48,673 nucleotides of DNA, from positions 1 through 48,673 of the forward strand of contig JAFUCG010000012.1 of assembly GCA_017459795.1 (NCBI GenBank), read 5' to 3'. The notes under the pieces are model-generated. The model was not told the DNA's origin. It saw only the letters and a list, made by a program, of their open reading frames with translations, and did no database searches. The stretch is from Erysipelotrichaceae bacterium (lineage in GTDB: Bacteria; Bacillota_I; Bacilli_A; Erysipelotrichales; Erysipelotrichaceae). This document shows positions 41,730 to 48,673 of this stretch, piece by piece (the first letter of the stretch is position 1; each line of letters starts with the position of its first letter). The translations under genes and the position numbers were made by a program.

Positions 41730-42893
41730 ATGATACAGTTAGGTGTTTCTTTGTACCCCGAACAGGAAACTGCTCAGCAGATTGAAGACTATCTGACTTT
41801 GGCAGAAAAGTACGGATTTACCAGAGTATTTACCAGTCTGTTTTCAGTTGAAGGCTCTAAGGAAGAAATCATTTCCTATTTCAGAGGATTGTGTGACGCT
41901 GCTCACAGACATGGAATGCTGGTCTATGGTGACTGCAATGCGCGTTTCTTCATGCAGATGGGTTGCAGTGCTGATAACCTGTCAGTTTTCAAGGAAATAG
42001 GCTTGGATGTTCTTCGCCTTGATCTGATGTTCAATGATGAAAGAGATGTGGCAATCGTCAATAACAAGGAAGGATTGTCTGTTCAGCTCAATGCCAGTCT
42101 TATTCCGACGGTTAAGAAAATAATTGAACAGGGCGGTGATAAAAGCAGGATCATCGGTTCTTACAATTTCTATCCATTAAGAAATACTGGCGCAGACAGT
42201 GAAGATGTTCTTAAAGCGAACCGTTTCTTTAAGGAAGAGGGAATAAAGACACAGGTTTTCATTTCCTCCACTACCCCGGGTACTCATGGACCATGGCCGG
42301 TATCTGACGGCTTGCCTACAATTGAAGATGACAGAGATCTGCCGATAGGACTTCAAGTCAGACATAATCTGGCGTTAGGCAGCGATGAAATGATTATCGG
42401 TAATGCCTTCGCTTCAGAAGCAGAACTGAAGGAAGTCGCTGATACAGTGAAACAGTGCTTTGTTTACGCGGAGGATAGACCATTCTATTTCCCGGGCATA
42501 AGAACACAGATTCCAATTGGAGACATTGAAAGAATACCGCTGACAATTGAACTGGCAGATGATGTAACTGATACTGAAAAGGAACTTCTGCTGGTCTTCA
42601 ATAAACACAATGTAAGTGAATATACCCGCATAATCATCCGTTCAAGATGGGGCAGGATGGATTACCGTTTTACTCCGATTGAACCGAGAAAGAGTGACAG
42701 GGAGTTTTTCGAGCCAGGTGATGTCCTTGTTCTCAATGATCTGGCTACCCGTTATAAGGGGGAAGTCCACATCGTAATGAGAAGAATAAGAAATAACGGC
42801 ACATTGAATTATGTCGGCAGAATTGCTGAAGAAGAAATGTTCATGCTTGATTATCTGAAATATGGCATGAATTTCGGCTTCATTACCAGATAA
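41730..42893 (+). CDS. GH170 / MupG-family protein (DUF871)
   Basis: The 387-residue protein has an N-terminal TIM barrel (MIQLGVSLYPEQETAQQIEDY onward) and a C-terminal beta-barrel, cyclophilin-like domain (about residues 275-387), the hallmark of DUF871, now GH170. The characterised member, S. aureus MupG, is a cytoplasmic 6-phospho-N-acetylmuramidase that cleaves PTS-imported MurNAc-GlcNAc. Here a PTS permease follows directly, but MurQ (the etherase expected with MurNAc 6-P) is absent. A different phosphorylated disaccharide is possible. Start: ATG after GAGAGGAAAG. Confidence 0.82.
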   Translation: MIQLGVSLYPEQETAQQIEDYLTLAEKYGFTRVFTSLFSVEGSKEEIISYFRGLCDAAHRHGMLVYGDCNARFFMQMGCSADNLSVFKEIGLDVLRLDLMFNDERDVAIVNNKEGLSVQLNASLIPTVKKIIEQGGDKSRIIGSYNFYPLRNTGADSEDVLKANRFFKEEGIKTQVFISSTTPGTHGPWPVSDGLPTIEDDRDLPIGLQVRHNLALGSDEMIIGNAFASEAELKEVADTVKQCFVYAEDRPFYFPGIRTQIPIGDIERIPLTIELADDVTDTEKELLLVFNKHNVSEYTRIIIRSRWGRMDYRFTPIEPRKSDREFFEPGDVLVLNDLATRYKGEVHIVMRRIRNNGTLNYVGRIAEEEMFMLDYLKYGMNFGFITR

Positions 42894-42947
42894 GGCCATT
42901 ATATCCATTATGGATATGAAAAATATAATAATTAGAAAGGAGAAAAT

Positions 42948-44429
42948 ATGGCAAAAAATGAAAAAGACTATGCGGAACTTGCTTCCAAAATAGTCGAATT
43001 AATTGGTGGAAAAGATAATATTGTCCACGCTGCTCATTGTATGACAAGGCTGCGTATCACAACAAAAGATACCGGTCTGGTTAATCTCGATGATCTTAAG
43101 AAACTTGGTGTCATCGGCGCTCAGATGATCGGTGACCAGGTTCAGGTAATCATCGGCAATGATATTAACGAAGTCTATGATGCATTTGTTAATGCTTCAG
43201 GCGTCGCCAGAACTGCTGCAATTGATGAAAACCTGGACCCTGAACTGACAAAGAAGAAATCAATCAAGGATATTCTTGGTTCAATCTTCCCGGCAATCGT
43301 TGCCTGCGTATTCCCGATCCTGCCTGCTTTACTGGCCTGTGGTCTTTTACAGGCATTCGTCATCTTGCTGGTAAATCTGAAAGTAATCCCTGCTGATTCA
43401 CCAACCCTTGCAACATTTACCTGGGTTTATAACGTAGCATATTACTTCCTGCCTGTTCTGGTAGGTTATGCTGCTGCCAAGAGATTCCATGTCAAAACTG
43501 CCATGGGTATCTTAATGGGCTTGATACTGGTATATCCTGATTTCGTAGAACTCTGTAAGGCAGGTGCCGGTGCTACTATTCCTCAGCCAGGCGGACCTCC
43601 AATGATCATACCTGGTACAGGTAATGCCGGCTTCCTGTTTGGCATGCCAATCTATCCGGCAACTTATTCAAATACCATCATTCCTATCATTCTGTGTGTA
43701 TTTGTAATGGGGTATATTGAAAAGCTGTTAAACAAGATCATTCCAAAGGTAGTAAGATTTGTATTCGTACCTGTTCTTGAATTAGTTATCATGGTACCTC
43801 TGGCATTACTGGTACTGGCTCCATTAGGTGCAAGATTATCAGATGCCTTTGCAGGTCTGATGATAGGAGTAATGAATAGTCCGCTTGGAACGATTATCAT
43901 TCCTGTCTTCTGTGCTCTCTATCCATTTATTGTAATTACAGGCTTGCACTTCAACCTGATGGCTGTTGCTATGGCTATAGGTACAAAATATGGCAAGAAC
44001 CCGATTACACATCCTGCAGGATTCCTGTTCCAGTACACTCAGGCTGCTGCCTGTCTGGCTGTTGGTATTAAGGCAAAGAATGCTGACCGCAAGGCTCTGG
44101 CATACTCATGCGCATTCTCAGATGCAGTTCCTGGCATTTCTGAACCTGGTATGTACGGTATCACCTTCAAGTATAAGACGCCTTTATATGCCGCTATGAT
44201 TGGTTCAGCAGTAGGCGGAATCATCTGCGTGCTGATGAATGTTGGCTCATATGCCGGTGGACCGCCAAACATTTTCACATTCCCGGTATTCATTAACCCA
44301 CAGACTCATTCAATGGCTGACTTAACCGGCATGATCATAGCTGTAGTGGTTGGTGCCATAGTTACATTTGTTGCCACACTCTTCCTGTACAAGGATGAAA
44401 AGGCTGATGAAATCGACGCGAAAGGATAA
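42948..44429 (+). CDS. PTS permease EIIBC, glucose/beta-glucoside/MurNAc superfamily
   Basis: The 493-residue protein begins with an EIIB domain holding the phosphorylated Cys31 (HAAHCMTRLR) and continues with an EIIC domain of about ten membrane segments (from residue 110). No EIIA domain is attached, so it must take phosphate from an EIIA elsewhere, as MurP and some beta-glucoside and sucrose permeases do. It imports and phosphorylates the sugar at C6, giving substrate to the neighbouring GH170 and GH1 enzymes. AAAGGAG precedes the ATG. Confidence 0.9.
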   Translation: MAKNEKDYAELASKIVELIGGKDNIVHAAHCMTRLRITTKDTGLVNLDDLKKLGVIGAQMIGDQVQVIIGNDINEVYDAFVNASGVARTAAIDENLDPELTKKKSIKDILGSIFPAIVACVFPILPALLACGLLQAFVILLVNLKVIPADSPTLATFTWVYNVAYYFLPVLVGYAAAKRFHVKTAMGILMGLILVYPDFVELCKAGAGATIPQPGGPPMIIPGTGNAGFLFGMPIYPATYSNTIIPIILCVFVMGYIEKLLNKIIPKVVRFVFVPVLELVIMVPLALLVLAPLGARLSDAFAGLMIGVMNSPLGTIIIPVFCALYPFIVITGLHFNLMAVAMAIGTKYGKNPITHPAGFLFQYTQAAACLAVGIKAKNADRKALAYSCAFSDAVPGISEPGMYGITFKYKTPLYAAMIGSAVGGIICVLMNVGSYAGGPPNIFTFPVFINPQTHSMADLTGMIIAVVVGAIVTFVATLFLYKDEKADEIDAKG

Positions 44430-44431
44430 TA

Positions 44432-45928
44432 ATGCCTAGATTTCCTAAAAATTTCCTCTGGGGCGGCGCTACCTCCGCCGCCCAAATAGAGGGTGGCAGG
44501 TGTGAAGACGGCAAGGGTTTAGGTCACCTGGATTATGTTTATTACCGTGGGCCTAAGATTCCATGCAACTTCATGCTGAAAAGAGACTTTGAAAAGGCGA
44601 AGGCAGAAGAGGCAACTCTTAACTTTCCTAACAGAAGAGGAATAGATTTCTATCACCGCTATAAGGAAGACATTGCCTTATTAGCTGAAATGGGTTTTAA
44701 GAGTTTCCGTATGTCCATCTCCTGGACCAGACTCTTTCCAACCGGCTTAGAGGATAAGCCTGATCCAAAGGGTGTAGAGTTCTATCACAATGTATTCAGA
44801 GAATTACATAAATACGGTATTGAACCTCTGGTAACAATGATCCACTATGAATTACCTATCATCTTTGTTGAAAAGTATGACGGCTGGGCATCACCGAAAG
44901 TAATTCCATACTGTGTTAAATATCTTAAGTTCCTCATTGATGAGTATAAGGATGAAGTAAAATACTGGCTCACCTTCAATGAGATCAACATGGTCACTGC
45001 TGTGCCATGGTTGGGTGGCGGAATCATCTTAGACCGTTATGACGATTTTGAGATTCCTAAGGGTTTCCGTCCATTTGGCCAACTGCCTAAAGACATGGCT
45101 AAAAGATGGGATAATTCAGCTCATCAGGCCTTACATCATCAGTTCATTGCCAGTGCCATGGTCGTAAAGTATGCTCATGATACGGCACCAAACTGTCTGA
45201 TCGGCAACATGTTTAATTTACATCATCTGTATCCTGAAACACCATCTCCAGCGGATGGGTACAGGGCACATGAAGAAACAGAATATAACATGTTCTTCTG
45301 TGATGTCATGGCCAAGGGTTATTATCCAAAATGGATCCTGTCATACTACAGGAAGCATAATATTGAAATAAAGTGGTATGACGGTTACGAAGAGATCCTG
45401 GCAAACGGTAAGGTAGACTTCATTTCATTAAGTTACTATCTGTCAACTGTCGTAACAGCTGATCCAACCCGTCAGGAAAGAATAGGCAGCTTCATTAGAA
45501 TGCTGAAGAATCCATACATTGCCGATTCAGAATTTGGCTGGCAGATCGACCCAACAGCCTTGCGTATTTCATTGAATGAATTAAGAGACAGATTCAACCT
45601 GCCTATCTACATTGTTGAAAACGGACTGGGTGCCTTTGAAACCTTAGGTGAAGATAAGACGGTACATGATGATTACCGTATATCTTATTTACGTTCACAC
45701 ATTGAAGCCATAGCACAAGCCATTGAAGACGGTGTGGATGTCATTGGTTATACGCCTTGGGGCTGTATAGACTTAGTATCATGTTCATTAGTATCAATGA
45801 GTAAACGTTATGGGTTTGTTTATGTAGACGCTGATGATGAAGGTAACGGTACCTATGACAGGTACCGCAAGGATTCATTCTACTGGTATAAGAAAGTAAT
45901 TGCCTCCAATGGTGAAGACCTGGATTAG
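44432..45928 (+). CDS. GH1 6-phospho-beta-glucosidase
   Basis: The 498-residue enzyme opens with the GH1 signature PKNFLWGGATSAAQIEGG. Acid/base Glu184 lies in TFNEIN and nucleophile Glu396 in YIVENGLG. The C-terminal TPWGCIDLVSCSLVSMSKRYGFVYVD with Ser and Lys near 450-455 is the phosphate-binding loop of 6-phospho-beta-glucosidases. It hydrolyses PTS-imported beta-glucosides (phosphorylated) in the cytoplasm. It starts two bases after the PTS stop and is the last gene of the operon. Confidence 0.94.
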   Translation: MPRFPKNFLWGGATSAAQIEGGRCEDGKGLGHLDYVYYRGPKIPCNFMLKRDFEKAKAEEATLNFPNRRGIDFYHRYKEDIALLAEMGFKSFRMSISWTRLFPTGLEDKPDPKGVEFYHNVFRELHKYGIEPLVTMIHYELPIIFVEKYDGWASPKVIPYCVKYLKFLIDEYKDEVKYWLTFNEINMVTAVPWLGGGIILDRYDDFEIPKGFRPFGQLPKDMAKRWDNSAHQALHHQFIASAMVVKYAHDTAPNCLIGNMFNLHHLYPETPSPADGYRAHEETEYNMFFCDVMAKGYYPKWILSYYRKHNIEIKWYDGYEEILANGKVDFISLSYYLSTVVTADPTRQERIGSFIRMLKNPYIADSEFGWQIDPTALRISLNELRDRFNLPIYIVENGLGAFETLGEDKTVHDDYRISYLRSHIEAIAQAIEDGVDVIGYTPWGCIDLVSCSLVSMSKRYGFVYVDADDEGNGTYDRYRKDSFYWYKKVIASNGEDLD

Positions 45929-45954
45929 TTAAACAATATGATATAAAATTGGAA

Positions 45955-45980
45955 GTCTGCTGATTTTCAGCAGGCTTTTC
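45955..45980 (+). terminator. Terminator after the GH1 gene
   Basis: GTCTGCTGA (45955-45963) pairs with TCAGCAGGC (45967-45975) around TTT, followed by TTTTC. It closes the PTS operon. Confidence 0.88.
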
Positions 45981-46067
45981 ATTTTGGACTTTGCAAAAGT
46001 ATTGAAAATGATCTTATAAACCGAATAATAGTGCCTCTTTTTCAGCTGTTATAGTTGTATTTGTGTT

Positions 46068-46113
46068 TGTATTTATATAATATATATTTGTATTAGAGTA
46101 TGTATATAAATAC
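46068..46113. promoter_or_regulatory. Spaced inverted repeat upstream of the FrlB-like gene
   Basis: TGTATTTATATA (46068-46079) and TATATAAATAC (46103-46113) are inverted copies in a very AT-rich stretch about 45-85 bases before the next gene. They could be a regulator site. The wider gap 45981-46154 shows no clear -35/-10 pair beyond a weak TTGAAA with ATAATA 17 bases on. Confidence 0.35.
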
Positions 46114-46154
46114 TTATACTAAATAGCACATGTAAACAATGAAAGGAGCCCAAC

Positions 46155-47153
46155 ATGGTAACATTTGATGAACAGACTATTATTAAGAACTATGCATTCA
46201 TTTATGATCAGAGAGAAACGATAGAAGCAATTGCAGATGATATTTGCAAAAATGGTTTTGATCTGTTGTTTTTTACTTCTTCAGGTGGTTCAATGGCCAT
46301 GATGCAGCCGTTTGAGCACTATGTTAATGTTTATTCTAAAATTCCGGTAGACAGCATGGTATCAGCTGATTTCCTTTTAACCGGATGTAACAGACTGACA
46401 GATAAGAGCGTAGCCTTCATGACTTCCAAGTCAGGTGATACAAAGGAAACGATTGCCTGTGCTGAAAAACTGAAATCAATGGGTGTAAGAATCGTTTCAG
46501 TATGCGGTGTAGAAAACAGTAAGCTTGCTGGACTTTCTGACTACAGTTTTACATATCTGGATGGCCGTCCTCAGGAACTGGTCTTCTATTTCATAATTGG
46601 AAAGATATTACATAATTGCGGCTATTTTGCCCAGTATCCTGATTTCGCAGACAACCTGAAATATTTGGGTGAAGCTCTGGCAAAGGTAAGAATAGCATGT
46701 GATGACAAGTGCCTGAAGTATGCTCAGGATTACTGCCGTGAACCGTATAATATCTGGATCGGATCTGGTGATCTGTGGCCTAATGCCTATTCATATTCAA
46801 TGTGCGTTCTTGAAGAATCTTTATGGATAAGAACAAAATCAGTTACTTCTGCTGATTTCTTCCATGGAACATTAGAACTTGTTGAAAAAGATGTTCCGGT
46901 AACTTTGGTAATGGGTGAGGGTGTAACCAGAAGTCAGGATGAAAGAGTTAAGAACTTTGTTGAAAATCTGACAGATAAATTTACCTGTTTTGATACAAAA
47001 GACTATGAGTTGCCAGGCATAAAGGATGAATACAGAAAATATCTGTCACCGGTTGTAATGGCTGCCATTTTACAGAGAATAGGCAAGAACATGGAAGTAA
47101 TAACAAATCATTCACTGGAAATCAGAAGATACTACAGAAAGAGTGAATACTAA
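46155..47153 (+). CDS. SIS-domain sugar-phosphate deglycase/isomerase, FrlB-like
   Basis: The 332-residue protein has two SIS domains: LLFFTSSGGSMAMMQPFEHY and VAFMTSKSGDTKETIACAEKL form the first sugar-phosphate site (SxSGxTxET motif). SADFFHGTLELVE in the second half carries the catalytic His/Glu pattern of the GlmS/FrlB group. The C-terminus ends IRRYYRKSEY, like FrlB. FrlB cleaves fructoselysine 6-phosphate to glucose 6-phosphate and lysine. The gene next door is a FrlD-like kinase, so a role in Amadori compound or related sugar-amine use is likely. AAAGGAG precedes the ATG. Confidence 0.8.
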   Translation: MVTFDEQTIIKNYAFIYDQRETIEAIADDICKNGFDLLFFTSSGGSMAMMQPFEHYVNVYSKIPVDSMVSADFLLTGCNRLTDKSVAFMTSKSGDTKETIACAEKLKSMGVRIVSVCGVENSKLAGLSDYSFTYLDGRPQELVFYFIIGKILHNCGYFAQYPDFADNLKYLGEALAKVRIACDDKCLKYAQDYCREPYNIWIGSGDLWPNAYSYSMCVLEESLWIRTKSVTSADFFHGTLELVEKDVPVTLVMGEGVTRSQDERVKNFVENLTDKFTCFDTKDYELPGIKDEYRKYLSPVVMAAILQRIGKNMEVITNHSLEIRRYYRKSEY

Positions 47154-47154
47154 T

Positions 47155-48006
47155 ATGAGAAGTGTCTGTGTTGGTGATAATGTCATTGATTATTACGTTA
47201 ACAGCAAAAGAATGTATCCAGGCGGTAACAGTGTAAATGTGGCTGTTCACTTAGCCAGACTGAATAACGATTCAGCATATCTTGGTAACATTGGCAGCGA
47301 TAAAATGGCAGGGGTCATTGTAAGAGCATTACAGGCAAATGAGGTCATTTTTGACAAATGCGAATACATTGAAAACGGTACGACCAAGCACTGTAATTAT
47401 GAGGTAATTAATGGCGAAAGAACATTCATAGACGTGGATCTGGGTGAAAACTGGTCAGGACCGATGGTTCTTACAGAGGATAAGCTGAATTACATAAAGG
47501 GCTTTGACGTGGTGATTTCCAACTGTAATGCCAAAATGCAGGATGAAATGCATAAAATCAGCGACCTTGACAGGATATATGTTTATGACTTTGGAGAAAA
47601 GGACAAGTATCACGTCGATGATTATCTGGAAATAGTATGTCGGAATCTGGATCTGGCGATGTTTTCATTTCCAAAAACAGAACCGGAAATCTTAGTGAGA
47701 TTTGCTGAAAGAGTGATGTCATTTGGCTGTGTTAATGTTCTAATCACCATGGGAAGATCAGGGCAGTATCTGATAAATGAGAATGGATTAGTACATGGTG
47801 AGGCAAAGTATGTTGAAGCTGTTGATACAATGGGGGCTGGAGATTCATTTCTGGCAGCGTTTGTATCTGAATTGCATAAATCTGGCTGGCATAAATCTGA
47901 AGTGTTAGACAGGGAAAAGATACTTAAGGCATTTGATGTTGCTTCTTCATATTCCCGTGATAACTGCTTAAACGGTGGCGGTTTTGGCTTTGAAGTAGAT
48001 GTTTAG
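47155..48006 (+). CDS. PfkB-family kinase, FrlD-like
   Basis: The ATG at 47155 (one base after the previous stop) was chosen over a GTG at 47143 inside the upstream gene. The 283-residue kinase has the PfkB features PGGNSVNVAVHLARL (substrate site, near residue 21) and DTMGAGDSFLAAF (near 225, anion hole and catalytic Asp). It resembles fructoselysine 6-kinase FrlD in its short lid and GDNVIDYY start. It phosphorylates the sugar-amine at C6 for the FrlB-like enzyme. No dedicated transporter lies in this pair. Confidence 0.82.
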   Translation: MRSVCVGDNVIDYYVNSKRMYPGGNSVNVAVHLARLNNDSAYLGNIGSDKMAGVIVRALQANEVIFDKCEYIENGTTKHCNYEVINGERTFIDVDLGENWSGPMVLTEDKLNYIKGFDVVISNCNAKMQDEMHKISDLDRIYVYDFGEKDKYHVDDYLEIVCRNLDLAMFSFPKTEPEILVRFAERVMSFGCVNVLITMGRSGQYLINENGLVHGEAKYVEAVDTMGAGDSFLAAFVSELHKSGWHKSEVLDREKILKAFDVASSYSRDNCLNGGGFGFEVDV

Positions 48007-48011
48007 ACATG

Positions 48012-48037
48012 AGTGAGCTGCGGCTCACTTTTTTTTG
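48012..48037 (+). terminator. Terminator after the kinase gene
   Basis: AGTGAGC (48012-48018) pairs with GCTCACT (48023-48029) around TGCG and is followed by a T-tract. It ends the FrlB-FrlD-like operon. Confidence 0.9.
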
Positions 48038-48076
48038 TACCGGATGATATAGTATTCATACAGGGGGCTGATATCT

Positions 48077-48673
48077 GTGAAGGTTTCAGGAAAAATAATC
48101 AGTATTATATTAGTCGTTTTAATGCTTTCTTTATGTTTCCAGCAATGACTTGTTGGCATTCATCCCACCGACTGAAGATCAATGGGTTTTCTGCCAAAAT
48201 TTATATAAAACACTTAATTATGAAAATGATATTGTACCTTCAGCTTTCGCCGTCAGATTAATGTGTAATGACAAAGCCAGTAAGTTATTTAATGGTAAAA
48301 ACCTGAGTGAATTAACAGCTTCGTGGGGTGAACCAATCAGGACATCAGCTAATGAAGTTGCCTACATGGGTTGTTTCTGTGATGATGAGATCGTCATTAA
48401 AACAGAAAACAACAAGGTAACCGGTGTAGATTATGTAAATATCTGTAAGGGAAGAATTGTTTCAGTTAATAAGAACGAAATTACGGTAAGTATTGAAATG
48501 CCGGAAAAGAACGGCTACATTCACAGTTATGAGATTATTTACAGCATGTATAACAGAAATATTTCAAACCAGGAAAAGGAAAAGTTTAAAGAAGGTAAGA
48601 CAGTAATTGTTAAGTACAGGGGAATGGCATATGAAGCTTCTCCTTCAGAAATAGAAATCAGTGTAGTTGAATG
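48077..48673 (+). pseudogene. Putative lipoprotein gene with a one-base frameshift, 3' end beyond window
   Basis: GTG at 48077 (AGGGGG upstream) opens VKVSGKIISIILVVLMLSLC, a lipoprotein-type signal peptide ending in a lipobox cysteine. Three codons later the frame hits TGA. Removing one T from the TTT at 48138-48140 would give LSLC-SSNDLLAFIPPTEDQWVFCQNLY and then an open frame to the window end, including KASKLFNGKNLSELTASWGE and GKTVIVKYRGMAYEASPSE. So the gene appears frameshifted just after its lipobox. I do not recognise the mature protein, which looks extracytoplasmic with a beta-rich C-terminal part. Confidence 0.6.

Noticed and set aside
42894-42925. Palindrome ATATCCATTATGGATAT as a terminator
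   Set aside because: No T-tract follows and the PTS gene continues the operon; it may be a simple AT-rich dyad.

Overview
The window looks like chromosome from a low-GC, anaerobic, probably gut-dwelling Firmicute. An Erysipelotrichales-like lineage is my guess from gene content; no rRNA is present to prove it. It contains an 18-kb integrated mobile element and a long carbohydrate and esterase locus that an IS21 insertion has damaged at its 5' end.

Region 1 (1-1673): the 5' part of an ISL3-type transposase runs off the left edge on the minus strand. An acylphosphatase and a tRNA-Ile(GAU)/tRNA-Ala(UGC) pair behind a strong promoter follow.

Region 2 (about 1656-19682): an integrative element sits in the 3' end of tRNA-Ala. 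An 18-bp copy of the tRNA end marks both boundaries, and both ends carry GTGGGGTCAAA-type repeats plus a perfect 29-bp repeat. The element carries AbiEi/AbiEii toxin-antitoxin genes, a tyrosine integrase, a DUF5063 protein, a Rep_3 initiator with iteron-like repeats, a DUF4417 operon, an ImmA/ImmR-like control pair facing a Cro-like gene, and a complete Type I restriction-modification system (hsdR-hsdM-hsdS). Beside hsdS lie an extra in-frame specificity cassette, a dedicated tyrosine recombinase and an inverted silent hsdS, joined by inverted repeats placed at target-recognition-domain borders. This is the architecture of a phase-variable restriction system. Near its right end is a candidate oriT (hairpin plus TATCCTG/C), then a possible oriT-binding protein, but no relaxase. 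I read the element as an integrated, replication-capable, mobilisable plasmid with a shuffling defence system.

Region 3 (19683-41440): an esterase/glycosidase locus. A TetR regulator and matching operators sit at two promoters. One promoter should drive a pectin-acetylesterase-like gene and an alpha/beta hydrolase; the other drives a metallo-beta-lactamase-fold hydrolase, four more esterases, a GPH-type sugar symporter, and GH2, permuted GH3, GH78 and GH94 enzymes. The set suggests uptake and intracellular breakdown of acylated, rhamnose- and glucose-containing plant glycosides. IS21 (20092-22746, 7-bp target duplication) lies inside the first codons of the first esterase and cuts that pair of genes off from its promoter and ribosome-binding site.

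Region 4 (41441-45980): a phosphotransferase operon with a GH170 (MupG-like) protein, a PTS EIIBC and a GH1 6-phospho-beta-glucosidase. Its leader resembles a BglG/LicT antiterminator site overlapping a terminator.

Region 5 (45981-48673): a FrlB-like sugar-phosphate deglycase and a FrlD-like kinase, then a putative lipoprotein gene broken by a one-base frameshift near its lipobox and cut by the window end.
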